A stretch of 64,000 nt of DNA. Source: CAWUEZ02 sp963921355 (GTDB lineage: Bacteria; Pseudomonadota; Alphaproteobacteria; Thalassobaculales; Thalassobaculaceae). The position numbers and the translations under genes were made by a program. The notes beneath the pieces were generated by a model. It saw only the letters and a list, made by a program, of their open reading frames with translations, was not told where the DNA came from and did not search any database. Positions within the stretch are counted from its first letter, which is position 1, and each line of letters starts with the position of its first letter. This document shows, piece by piece, positions 44,621-52,423 of this stretch. The stretch covers positions 1,674,001 through 1,738,000 of the forward strand of contig OZ001190.1 of assembly GCA_963921355.3 (NCBI GenBank), given 5' to 3'.

Positions 44621-45667
44621 ATGTCCGACCTCCTGACCGATCTGCTCACGGAACGCGGTTGCCTGATCGCCGACGGCGCCATGGGCACGAATCTGTTCGC
44701 CCTCGGCCTGGAGACCGGTGATTCGCCGGAGCTCTGGAACGTTGAAAGCCCCGAGCGCGTCGCCAAGGTTCACCGCGGGTTCCTGGAAGCCGGTTCCGAT
44801 ATCGTGCTGACCAACAGCTTCGGCGGTACCGCCCACCGGCTGAAACTGCACGGCGCCGACGCCCGGGTCGCCGAACTCAATGCCGCTGCCGCAAGGATCG
44901 CGCGTCAGGAGGTTGACCGGTGGTCGGCCGAGACGGGCCGACGCTGTCTGGTGGCCGGGTCGATGGGCCCGACCGGCGAGCTGTTCAGCCCGCTGGGATC
45001 GCTGACCCACGATGGCGGCGTGATGGCATTCGGTGATCAGGCCGAGGCGTTGGCGGATGGCGGCGCCGACGTGCTGTGGATCGAGACGATCTCGTCCTCG
45101 GAAGAAATGGCGACCGCTGTTGAAGGTGCGGGGCGCACCGACCTTCCCGTGGTCTGCACGATGACCTTCGACACCAACGCGCGAACCATGATGGGGCTGA
45201 GCCCGGCCGACTTCGCCAGCTTCGCCGCGTCATTGGACCCGCGCCCGGCCGCGATCGGCGCAAACTGCGGAATTGGCCCGGCGGAACTGGCGCAGACGAT
45301 TGTCGAACTGCATGCGGCGGATCCGTTGGCGGTGATCGTCGCCAAGGGAAACTGCGGCATCCCCCAGTACATTGATGGACGGATCGTCTACAGCGGGACA
45401 CCCGAGGCGATGGCCGACTATGCCCGACTGGTGCACGACGCCGGTGCCCGGATCATCGGCGGCTGCTGCGGGTCGACGCCGGACCACATCCGAGCGATCG
45501 CTGGTGCGCTCGCGGGCTACGAGCCGGCGACACCACCAACCCTGGCTCGCATCACCGAAGTCCTCGGCCAACCCTGGCAGCGCCCGGGGACCCTTGAGGG
45601 GGCGACACCGGAAGCGGTCGAGTCCGGCGAAGGCCGCCGGCGGGGGCGCAGGCGGCGGGCCAGCTGA
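44621..45667 (+). CDS. bmt: Betaine- or methyl-donor-dependent homocysteine S-methyltransferase
   Basis: The 348-residue protein is a single homocysteine-binding barrel: CLIADGAMGTNLFALGL, IVLTNSFGGTAHRLKLHG, AIGANCGIGPAEL, and RIIGGCCGSTPDHIRAI. Cys in GANC and the Cys pair in GGCCG bind zinc. It lacks the cobalamin and folate domains of MetH, so it resembles alphaproteobacterial BmtA enzymes that use glycine betaine. The last 15 residues are basic. The donor specificity is inferred from family resemblance only. Confidence 0.85.
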   Translation: MSDLLTDLLTERGCLIADGAMGTNLFALGLETGDSPELWNVESPERVAKVHRGFLEAGSDIVLTNSFGGTAHRLKLHGADARVAELNAAAARIARQEVDRWSAETGRRCLVAGSMGPTGELFSPLGSLTHDGGVMAFGDQAEALADGGADVLWIETISSSEEMATAVEGAGRTDLPVVCTMTFDTNARTMMGLSPADFASFAASLDPRPAAIGANCGIGPAELAQTIVELHAADPLAVIVAKGNCGIPQYIDGRIVYSGTPEAMADYARLVHDAGARIIGGCCGSTPDHIRAIAGALAGYEPATPPTLARITEVLGQPWQRPGTLEGATPEAVESGEGRRRGRRRRAS

Positions 45668-45696
45668 GCAACGCGGATACGCAAGGCGAGACCACG

Positions 45697-46095
45697 ATGA
45701 CGGCGCCGATCTTTCATATGCTCGCGGGGGCGCCGGCACCGGTGGCCCCCTACAGTCACGCGGTCGAGGTCGACGGCTGGCTCCTGGTGACCGGCCAGCT
45801 GGCGACCGATCCTGACGATGACGACACGCCGCTGCCCGACGGCGTGGAAGCGCAGACCGAGAAGACCATGGACAACCTGCGGCGGGTGCTGGAGGGGCTC
45901 GGCCTCGGCTTCGAGCATGTCGTCCAGGCGCGCGTTTTCATCACTGATTTCGAGCGCGACTACGCGGCGATGAACGCAGTCTATGCCCGCCACTTCGCCG
46001 AGGACCGGCGCCCGGCCCGGACCTGCATCGGCGTTACCGGCCTCGCCCGCGGCGCCCTGGTGGAGATCGACTTCGTCTGCCGGCGTCCGGAGTAG
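45697..46095 (+). CDS. RidA-family enamine/imine deaminase
   Basis: The 132-residue protein fits the YjgF/YER057c/UK114 family: APAPVAPYSHAVEVDGWLLVTGQLATDP, VVQARVFITDFERDYAAMN, and the substrate-binding Arg in RRPARTCIGVTGLARGALVEID. Such proteins form trimers and hydrolyse reactive enamines from PLP enzymes. It lies 29 bases after the methyltransferase on the same strand. The terminal Glu-Ile-Asp in VEID is conserved. Confidence 0.9.
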   Translation: MTAPIFHMLAGAPAPVAPYSHAVEVDGWLLVTGQLATDPDDDDTPLPDGVEAQTEKTMDNLRRVLEGLGLGFEHVVQARVFITDFERDYAAMNAVYARHFAEDRRPARTCIGVTGLARGALVEIDFVCRRPE

Positions 46096-46100
46096 ACAGG

Positions 46101-46679
46101 TCAGTCCGAGGTTTCGACGTTGTCTAGGATCTCCCGGACCCTGTCATCGGTCATCCCGCCGCCGGAGGAGCCGCATGCGTAACCGCGCACTCGTTTGTCG
46201 CCCTCACCGGTGAACTCAATCTGCGCCTGGCCCCAAAATCGCACGAAGGCAAAACACCCGCGGCGCTGTGTGGAGAACCGCCGGATTGTGAAGCGACGGT
46301 TCCGGGACACGACGGATCCGCTTTCGCCCCAGTCGACGTTGTTGCCGGAGAGGCCTTTCAGCCTTTTCACGAATCGTTCTGGGGGAGTCTCGACGGTGTA
46401 TTTGAACCCGGGTAGCAACGCTTCGTAGAAGATCACAACGCGGGCCTGACTTTGATTCGGCGCCCTGTAGACGGCTATGTGCTGGTCTGCCGAGAAGTCT
46501 TCGGTGCGGCGCGTCGAGAAATCGGCTTTTAGGTCCTGAACAACATTACGGTTCAGCCACACCTTGGATGCGCCCCAGGTCACTTTCGTCCAGTCATGGG
46601 GATCGGCGACCGCAGGAACGGCGTTTACCAGAAGTAGGAGGGCGATGCCTGTCAACCGCTGCAAATCGCACACTTTCAT
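46101..46679 (-). CDS. Secreted protein of unknown function
   Basis: The 192-residue protein has an N-terminal signal peptide (LTGIALLLLVNAVPAVA, probable cleavage before DPHDW). The mature part is basic and strand-rich with a single pair of cysteines (RRGCFAFVRFWGQ and GYACGSSGGG) that may form a disulfide. A C-terminal helix (TDDRVREILDNVETSD) closes it. I recognise no family. Its ATG overlaps the stop of the upstream LysE-type gene by one base, so the two are co-transcribed. Confidence 0.7.
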   Translation of the reverse strand: MKVCDLQRLTGIALLLLVNAVPAVADPHDWTKVTWGASKVWLNRNVVQDLKADFSTRRTEDFSADQHIAVYRAPNQSQARVVIFYEALLPGFKYTVETPPERFVKRLKGLSGNNVDWGESGSVVSRNRRFTIRRFSTQRRGCFAFVRFWGQAQIEFTGEGDKRVRGYACGSSGGGMTDDRVREILDNVETSD

Positions 46680-47323
46680 CAAGCCCGCTTCATCGTGGCG
46701 GTTACCAGCCCGGCGCCGATCAGGCAGCTGCCGCCGACCCGATTGATCGCGCGCAGCGCCCGGGGGGAGCGCAACTGGGTGCGAACGCCGGCGGCCGCCA
46801 GGGCATAGGCGCCGTTGGTCAGGGCGGCGAGGCCGACAAAGGTCGGCGCCAGGATCAGCAGCTGCGGCATCACCGGGGCGCCGGCCGTCATGAACTGCGG
46901 CAGGAAGGCGATGAAGAACGCCAGCGACTTCGGGTTCAGCGCGGTGACGATGAAGCCGTTGGCCGCGCGTTTCCGGTTTTCCCGGCGATGGGTGGCATCG
47001 GGTGCGGCCTGTGTCGCGGCGTCGAGACTGCCGGCATCCACCGGTGCCCGCCAGAGGTTGATTCCGAGCCAGATCAGATAGGCCGCGCCCAGGAACTTCA
47101 TGACCGTGAACAGAGTCGCGGAGGCGGCGAGGATCGCGCCGAGCCCGATCGCCGAAACCGAGATCGCCACCAGGTCGCCGACCAGCACGCCGGCCAGCGC
47201 CCCGAAAGCCGCCCGACGGCCGGCGCCGAGGGCATAGCCGACCACCAGCATCACGGTCGGTCCGGGCAGCAGGAGAATGGCGGTCGAGGCGGCGACAAAC
47301 GCCAACCAGAGTTCGAGGCTCAA
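46679..47323 (-). CDS. LysE/RhtB-family amino-acid exporter
   Basis: The 214-residue protein has about six membrane helices and the family motif LPGPTVMLVVGYALGAGRRAAFGALAGVLVGDLVA near the N terminus, then GFIVTALNPKSLAFFIAFLPQF. TTG 47323 preceded by GGAGG at seven bases gives the family N terminus (LSLELWLAFVAAS). The frame remains open 130 codons upstream, but that part has no resemblance to the family. The exported amino acid is not predictable. Confidence 0.88.
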   Translation of the reverse strand: MSLELWLAFVAASTAILLLPGPTVMLVVGYALGAGRRAAFGALAGVLVGDLVAISVSAIGLGAILAASATLFTVMKFLGAAYLIWLGINLWRAPVDAGSLDAATQAAPDATHRRENRKRAANGFIVTALNPKSLAFFIAFLPQFMTAGAPVMPQLLILAPTFVGLAALTNGAYALAAAGVRTQLRSPRALRAINRVGGSCLIGAGLVTATMKRA

Positions 47324-47414
47324 GGCAGGTCCTCCGGAAAGTGTCGGTTGAGCAAGCCCCGGGCGATGCGACCGCGTCAAGATGGATAAGCGGGAGCGAA
47401 TCGCTGGAATCCGC

Positions 47415-47443
47415 TTGACCTGAAGTCTTACTCTCGCCATTTT
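47415..47443 (+). promoter_or_regulatory. Possible promoter of the speDE leader
   Basis: TTGACC (47415-47420) and CATTTT (47438-47443) are separated by 17 bases on the forward strand, in the 446-base gap between lysE and speD. The -10 element is weak. A start near 47450 would give a 320-base leader before speD. Confidence 0.35.
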
Positions 47444-47463
47444 GCGCGCTTGACCGGTCAGGC

Positions 47464-47506
47464 AACGGCGGGGTTCTGCCCCACGGATCCAGGCCGTTCT
47501 TTTTTT
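47464..47506 (+). terminator. Intrinsic terminator candidate early in the speD leader
   Basis: AACGGC (47464-47469) pairs with GCCGTT (47493-47498), enclosing an inner GGGG/CCCC hairpin (47470-47473 with 47479-47482). Seven T residues follow at 47500-47506. It reads in the direction of speD although no complete gene lies just upstream on that strand, which suggests attenuation or the end of a very short RNA. Confidence 0.55.
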
Positions 47507-47552
47507 GGGTTCGGCGGTTGGCGGAGGCTGCCCGGCGGGCCCGTTGAAATTG

Positions 47553-47592
47553 GCGTCAGGGGTAAGTCCCCCTACGGAGGTGAACTCGACGC
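47553..47592 (+). ncRNA. Structured leader RNA candidate upstream of speD
   Basis: GCGTC (47553-47557) pairs with GACGC (47588-47592). Inside lies a perfect 5-bp hairpin AGGGG/CCCCT (47558-47562 with 47569-47573), followed by an unpaired segment holding GGAGGT (47576-47581). With the terminator-like hairpins on either side this could be a cis-regulatory RNA for polyamine synthesis. It matches no riboswitch consensus that I can recall. Confidence 0.4.
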
Positions 47593-47639
47593 AAGCCTGC
47601 ACGACACTCGCCCGACAGGGTCGGCGAAGACTCGTGTTC

Positions 47640-47696
47640 ATGGCCCGCCCTCTCGGGGGTGGGTTTTCTTGTCTGCCCATTCCGCTCGTCCCGTAG
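47640..47696 (+). CDS. Possible leader peptide upstream of speD
   Basis: An 18-codon frame (MARPLGGGFSCLPIPLVP) runs from ATG 47640 to TAG 47694-47696 and overlaps the terminator-like hairpin at 47644-47663. Translation of it would affect folding of that hairpin, as in attenuation. No convincing ribosome-binding site is seen directly upstream, so this is a weak call. Confidence 0.25.
   Translation: MARPLGGGFSCLPIPLVP
47644..47670 (+). terminator. Second terminator-like hairpin in the speD leader
   Basis: CCCGCCC (47644-47650) pairs with GGGTGGG (47657-47663) with one G-T pair and a six-base loop; TTTTCTT follows. It lies 100 bases before the speD start and inside the possible leader peptide frame. 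Confidence 0.5.
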
Positions 47697-47769
47697 GGCT
47701 CGCCGAGGTCCATGGGGGTGGAGGGTCTAAGGGTAGCTGGGTCAATCTTCTGGTTAGGAGGAGTGGGTT

Positions 47770-48282
47770 TTGGATCAACTCACCGCCGAATTGGGGATGG
47801 ACTCGGCCACTCAGCCGAGCGAGTTCCAAGACGAATCCGCCGCGCGTCACGCAAGTGACGACAATGTCATCCGGCTTCCCTCTGCGGGTATAAGCAGTTC
47901 GGACGAGCGTTTTGACCACTTCGTCAAACGCGACGGCCTGACCTTCGCCGGCAAACATCTGATCATCGACCTCTGGGGCGCGTCGCGCCTGGACGACCTC
48001 GAGCACATCGAGGCGGCTCTCAAGGAGTGCGTGGTCAAGTCGGGCGCCACGCTGCTGCACATCCACCTCCACCATTTCTCGCCGAATGGCGGCGTGTCCG
48101 GTGTCGCGGTGCTGGCGGAGAGCCATATCTCGATCCACACCTGGCCAGAGTGCGACTACGCGGCCCTCGACGTGTTCATGTGCGGCGATGCCCAGCCCCA
48201 CAAGGCGATCGACGTTCTGAAGCGCGCGTTCTCGCCGGACCGCGTCAATGTCAGCGATCATAAGCGGGGCATGGTCGTATGA
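47770..48282 (+). CDS. speD: S-adenosylmethionine decarboxylase proenzyme
   Basis: The 170-residue prokaryotic proenzyme supplies decarboxylated SAM for spermidine synthesis. LAESHISIHTWPE holds the self-cleavage site; Ser118 would become the pyruvoyl group, with His123 and Cys138 (DVFMCGD) as the processing and proton-transfer residues. TTG 47770 after AGGAGG is chosen. About 45 residues precede the core domain, longer than the usual 120-residue enzyme; this acidic extension may be regulatory or partly untranslated. speE overlaps by four bases. Confidence 0.93.
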   Translation: MDQLTAELGMDSATQPSEFQDESAARHASDDNVIRLPSAGISSSDERFDHFVKRDGLTFAGKHLIIDLWGASRLDDLEHIEAALKECVVKSGATLLHIHLHHFSPNGGVSGVAVLAESHISIHTWPECDYAALDVFMCGDAQPHKAIDVLKRAFSPDRVNVSDHKRGMVV

Positions 48283-49127
48283 CGGATTGGTTCACGGAGA
48301 CCCTGCACCCTTGGCTGTCGCAGGGTCTTCGGATGGATCGCGTTCTCTTCCGCGACAAGACCGAGCACCAGGATCTCATCATCTTCGAGAACGAGATGTT
48401 CGGCCGGGTACTAACGCTCGACGGCGTGGTACAGACCACCGAAGGGGACGAGTTCGTCTATCACGAGATGCTGACCCACGTGCCGCTGATCGCCCATGGC
48501 GCGGCGCGCCGGGTTCTCATCATCGGGGGCGGCGACGGCGGCATGGCCCGCGAGGTGCTCAAGCACGCTGGGGTCGAGCATGTCACGATGGTCGAGATCG
48601 ACCGGTCGGTCGTCGACATGAGCCGCGAGCATCTGCCGAGCCTGAACGCCGGCGCCTTCGACGATGCCCGCTTCAACCTGGTCATCACCGACGGCGCGGC
48701 CTACGTGGCCGAGACCGAGGACCGGTTTGACGTCATCATCGTCGACAGCACCGATCCGATCGGGCCGGGCGAAGTCCTGTTCACCGCCGAGTTCTACGCC
48801 AACTGCAAGCGCTGCCTGTCGGCGGGCGGCATCGTCGTCACCCAGAACGGTGTGCCGTTCGTGCAAGGTAGCGAGGTGACGAACTCCTGGCAGCGGCTGG
48901 GGCAGAGCTTCGAGGATGTCTGGTTCTTCACAGCCCCGGTCCCGACCTATCAGGGCGGCCACATGGCATTCGGCTGGGCGTCGGACGACGCCGGCAAGCG
49001 CGCGACCGCCCTCGGCGAGCTCGAGTCCCGGTTTGCCGCCGCGGCGATCGAGACCCGCTACTACACGCCGGCCGTGCATCAGGCCAGCTTCGCCTTGCCC
49101 CGGTTCATCCTCGATCTGCTGCGCTAG
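48279..49127 (+). CDS. speE: Spermidine synthase
   Basis: The 282-residue aminopropyltransferase has QDLIIFENEMFGRVLTLDGVVQTTEGDEFVYHEM, the glycine-rich GGGDGGMAREVLKH, VEIDRSVV and the catalytic VDSTDPIGPGEVLF. It transfers aminopropyl from decarboxylated SAM to putrescine. The ATG overlaps the speD stop (ATGA), giving a coupled two-gene operon. A downstream fragment at 49132-49146 weakly resembles the two-hairpin repeat. Confidence 0.96.
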   Translation: MTDWFTETLHPWLSQGLRMDRVLFRDKTEHQDLIIFENEMFGRVLTLDGVVQTTEGDEFVYHEMLTHVPLIAHGAARRVLIIGGGDGGMAREVLKHAGVEHVTMVEIDRSVVDMSREHLPSLNAGAFDDARFNLVITDGAAYVAETEDRFDVIIVDSTDPIGPGEVLFTAEFYANCKRCLSAGGIVVTQNGVPFVQGSEVTNSWQRLGQSFEDVWFFTAPVPTYQGGHMAFGWASDDAGKRATALGELESRFAAAAIETRYYTPAVHQASFALPRFILDLLR

Positions 49128-49147
49128 AGCGGATTCGTTCAGATCAG

Positions 49148-50290
49148 TCAGTCTGAGAGATGGCGGCTGTGGCGGCCGTCCAGCGATCGGCTGCCGGCGA
49201 TCTTCATGACCGTGGCGCCGCTGTAGGCGAACCGGCTCGCCCGGCGGGCGAAGACGATCCCGTCGGTGTGCGCGGCCAGCTCCACCCGGCCCTCGGCGGG
49301 ATCATCGGCTGTCGGATCGATCAGATCGGCGATCGCCTGACCCTGGGTGACTTTCGCACCGAGCGGTACCCGAAAGCTGATGATGCCGGGCACCGGTGCC
49401 GTCACCCGGTCCATCCCGTCGACCGGAACGGTCTGGCCGGCGTAGTCGGGGGCCGTGCCGGAACCGCCGGACACCACGCCGACCTGCTGGAGATAGCGGT
49501 AGAGACGGTCGGCATCCTCCTCGGCGAACGCATCGCCGACATCGGCCGCTCCGCGCAATTCCACCGTGCTCGCGACCGGCGGCGCGCCCACGGGCGCCCG
49601 GTCACCGGCCGCCGCGGCGAGCGCAATCCATGGCGCCACGACCGCATCGTCGAACGGGCTCAGCCCGGACCGTTCCGTGAGCAGGGTGACCGGCGCGTCG
49701 AGCATGGCGGCCAGGGTCTCGGCCTGCGGTGCCAGAACATCGGCGGCGTAGAGGTGCATCAGGGCCTCTTCCTCGCAGTGCAGGTCGAGCACGATGTCGG
49801 CGTCGCAGGCGAGCCGCATCAGGGTGACGCGCAGGTAGTCGTTCTCTGTCTCCGCTTCGGCGGCGGCGGCGGCCATCAGTTCGGCCAGGGCGTCCTGCAT
49901 CAGGGCGCGATTCGCCGACTCGTTCCGTTCCAGGCGGTCGATCACCATGGCGGTCGCCGCTGCCGCAAGGTCGGGGAAGCCGCGGTTGAAGTTGCTGCCG
50001 TCGGCGAGGCTGTAGCGGCCGGACATGGCGCCGCGCAGGTTCTGGGACTGGCCCATCGGGTTGGCGACCGGCACCAGCATGATCTGACCGACGATCTCGT
50101 CCTCCGCCGCATCAAGTCGCCGGATCAGGTGATGCAGGGCCAACGGGCCGGGCAGTTCGCCGGCGTGCAACCCGCCCTGAAGGTAGGCCTTCGGCCGGGC
50201 GTCGGGATCGCCGTAGGAGTGGACGGTGAGATGGCGCTCGGTTCCGAGGCTCATCGGCGGTAGCGGAAATCGCGAGACGATCCGGGTCAT
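49148..50290 (-). CDS. Succinylglutamate desuccinylase/aspartoacylase-family protein
   Basis: The 380-residue zinc carboxypeptidase-like protein has His42 and Glu45 in GGLHAGE, the NFNRGFP substrate block at 100-106 and His171 in VLDLHCEEE. A C-terminal beta domain (PAEGRVELAAHTDGIVFARRASRF) is typical of this subgroup. It should cleave an N-acyl amino acid or a related amide; the substrate is unknown. ATG 50290 follows GGGGGG. The open frame upstream is outside the family. Confidence 0.88.
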   Translation of the reverse strand: MTRIVSRFPLPPMSLGTERHLTVHSYGDPDARPKAYLQGGLHAGELPGPLALHHLIRRLDAAEDEIVGQIMLVPVANPMGQSQNLRGAMSGRYSLADGSNFNRGFPDLAAAATAMVIDRLERNESANRALMQDALAELMAAAAAEAETENDYLRVTLMRLACDADIVLDLHCEEEALMHLYAADVLAPQAETLAAMLDAPVTLLTERSGLSPFDDAVVAPWIALAAAAGDRAPVGAPPVASTVELRGAADVGDAFAEEDADRLYRYLQQVGVVSGGSGTAPDYAGQTVPVDGMDRVTAPVPGIISFRVPLGAKVTQGQAIADLIDPTADDPAEGRVELAAHTDGIVFARRASRFAYSGATVMKIAGSRSLDGRHSRHLSD

Positions 50291-50330
50291 GGTTCCCCCC
50301 CATGGTTGCCCCATGGCTGCCCCATGGTTC
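50288..50330. repeat. Short CCATGG-containing tandem repeat
   Basis: CATGG occurs at 50288, 50301, 50312 and 50323, each followed by a T/C and C-rich spacer, giving a period of 11 to 13 bases. It covers the start codon and ribosome-binding region of the reverse-strand aspartoacylase-like gene, so slippage would change its translation start. Confidence 0.6.
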
Positions 50331-50509
50331 CTTGGGCGGACCGTCTGCCGACGCGGCCCAGCCCCCGATCGCATTCGCCCGCTTGCAGCGGGCCTGTCAA
50401 GGGGACGGCCCGACGGCAGAAAATCCGCTCTTGGCGCGCAACGCGGGCTAACGTAGGCCATGATGCGCAACACGATTCGCCGATCCTGAGTTCAGCGTCC
50501 CCGGTCCCC

Positions 50510-52399
50510 TTGTCGTCCGTCACCGCCTCCATTCTCATCGTCGCCTACCAATCGGGGCCGGACCTCGCGCGGTGTCTGACGGCACTTGCGGCCCAGACGC
50601 GCCGGGACTTCGAAGTCATCATCGTCGACAACGCATCCACCGACGGCGCGGTCGAAGCTCTTCCCGCCTACGACTGGCTGCGGGTGGACCGATGTGAACG
50701 CAACCTTGGATTCGCCGCCGGCAACAACCGCGCGGCCATCGACGCCAATGGGCGGTACCTGGTCACCCTCAACCCGGATGCCTTTCCGGAGCCGGGTTGG
50801 CTCGAAGCCCTGATTGCGACCGCCGACCGTCATCCCGAGGCCGGCAGTGTGGCGTCGGTCCAGCTTCTGGACAGCGACCCCGGCCGGCTGGATGGCCTCG
50901 GCGATTGTTACGCGCCCTGGGGTGCTGCGTGGCGCGGCGGCAAGGGGCGCCTCGCGGTGCCGGTCGCCGAGAGCGGCATCTTCGGCCCGTGCGCCGCCGC
51001 GGCCCTGTACCGCCGGGAAGCCTTCGATGCGGTTGGCGGGTTCTGTGAAGCGTTCTTCTGCTACTACGAGGATGTCGATCTCGCGATCCGGCTGCGCCGG
51101 GCCGGGTGGACCAGTGTGCTCTCGCCCTGGGCAATCGTGCGCCATGTCGGCTCGGGGTCCGCGTCCTCGGATTTCGTTCTGTTCCACGCGACCCGCAACC
51201 GGTTCTGGACATACTTCCGAGGGGTTCCGACGGCCCTGATGATCGGGTTCCTGCCGGTCATGCTGGCGCTGGCGGTGGCGGCCGTTCTGGTCCGTGTCGG
51301 CCGATCCTCGGCGGGGATTCGCCTGCGCGCTGTGCTTGCGGGTCTGCGGGATGTCCCGGAACAGCGGTCCGACCGGGCAGGCGCCGTCGGGCCGTCGACT
51401 CTGCTCTCCGCGCTCACCTGGTCACCGGTTGCCTATCTGCGCCGGGCCGTCGACGCCCGGCCGATCGCCGACCTCGGCCGCCGGATCGCGGAGCCGCCGG
51501 TCGATCGTACGAGCGTCAGCGCGGTTGTCGTCACCCACGATCCGGATGCGACGGTTGAGCGGGTCATCGCCGCGGCCCTCGACCAGTGCCACCGGGTCGT
51601 GGTGGTCGACAACGCCTCGGCGCCCCCCGCCCGCGAGCGGTTGCGGGCGCTCGCCCAGGACGACTCACGGGTCGCCCTGGTCGAGAACGCGGAGAACCTG
51701 GGCCTGGCGGCGGCTCAGAATCAGGGCCTGGTCGCCGCACGGGACACCGGCTGCGACTGGGTGCTGCTCCTGGACGATGACAGCGTGCCCGGTCCAGGCA
51801 TGGTCGACGCCTTGCTCGGCGGCTGGAGCAAGCTGCCGGATCGCCATCGGGTCGCCGTTCTTGCACCCCGCCTGACCGATGCGGAGGGCACGCTCAAACC
51901 TATTCTGCTGTCGAGCCGGACCGGTTTCGATCTTCGGCGTTCACCTTTGTCCGAAGGCGACGTGGTCCGTCATGCCGTCTTTGCGATTGCCTCCGGCAGC
52001 CTGATCCGGTCTGGCGCCCTCGAGGTCGCAGGGCCGATGGCGGCGCCGTTCTTCATCGACTACATCGATATCGAGTTCTGCCTGCGCCTGCGGCGCGCGG
52101 GGTTCGAGGTGGTGGGGATCGGTGACGCGGTCCTGCACCATCGCCTCGGAGAGTTCCACGAGACCTCGGTTCTGGGCCGCCAGGTCGCCCTCAACACCCA
52201 TACCGCCTGGCGGCGCGGGATGATCCACCGGAATCGGGTCCGGGTCTGGCGGCGCCATGCCGGAACCGCCCCCGCCTGGCTGATCTTCGATATCGTCGCC
52301 GCCCTCTACGATGTCTGGAAAGCCGCGATGTACGAGACCGACCGCCGGGCCAAGCTCGGCGCCATCCTGCGGGGTTTCCGGGACGGGTGGCGGGGGTAG
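50510..52399 (+). CDS. Protein with two family 2 glycosyltransferase domains
   Basis: The 629-residue protein has a first GT2 domain (ASILIVAYQSGPDLARCL, VIIVDNASTDG, LVTLNPDAFPEPG, CYYEDVDLAIRLRRAG), a helical linker with membrane-like segments at about 245-275, and a second GT2 domain (SAVVVTHDPDATVERVI, VVVDNASAPP, WVLLLDDDSVPGPG, FIDYIDIEFCLRLRRAG). Tandem domains could add two sugars or polymerise. The start is uncertain: TTG 50510 gives the domain N terminus but has no clear ribosome-binding site. Location next to rhamnose genes suggests surface glycan synthesis. Confidence 0.85.
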   Translation: MSSVTASILIVAYQSGPDLARCLTALAAQTRRDFEVIIVDNASTDGAVEALPAYDWLRVDRCERNLGFAAGNNRAAIDANGRYLVTLNPDAFPEPGWLEALIATADRHPEAGSVASVQLLDSDPGRLDGLGDCYAPWGAAWRGGKGRLAVPVAESGIFGPCAAAALYRREAFDAVGGFCEAFFCYYEDVDLAIRLRRAGWTSVLSPWAIVRHVGSGSASSDFVLFHATRNRFWTYFRGVPTALMIGFLPVMLALAVAAVLVRVGRSSAGIRLRAVLAGLRDVPEQRSDRAGAVGPSTLLSALTWSPVAYLRRAVDARPIADLGRRIAEPPVDRTSVSAVVVTHDPDATVERVIAAALDQCHRVVVVDNASAPPARERLRALAQDDSRVALVENAENLGLAAAQNQGLVAARDTGCDWVLLLDDDSVPGPGMVDALLGGWSKLPDRHRVAVLAPRLTDAEGTLKPILLSSRTGFDLRRSPLSEGDVVRHAVFAIASGSLIRSGALEVAGPMAAPFFIDYIDIEFCLRLRRAGFEVVGIGDAVLHHRLGEFHETSVLGRQVALNTHTAWRRGMIHRNRVRVWRRHAGTAPAWLIFDIVAALYDVWKAAMYETDRRAKLGAILRGFRDGWRG

Positions 52400-52423
52400 G
52401 CGGAAACCCGGTCCGGGTCCGAC

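Noticed and set aside
47450..47700. SRP 4.5S, 6S or tmRNA gene in the speD leader
   Set aside because: None of the conserved blocks of these RNAs (for example GGAAGGAAGCAGCC for SRP RNA) is visible.
49132..49160. Possible fourth copy of the two-hairpin repeat after speE
   Set aside because: Only a short block (GAGCGGATTCGTTCAGA) resembles the linker and second hairpin. No long stem can be formed, and part of it lies in the aspartoacylase-like gene's 3' end.
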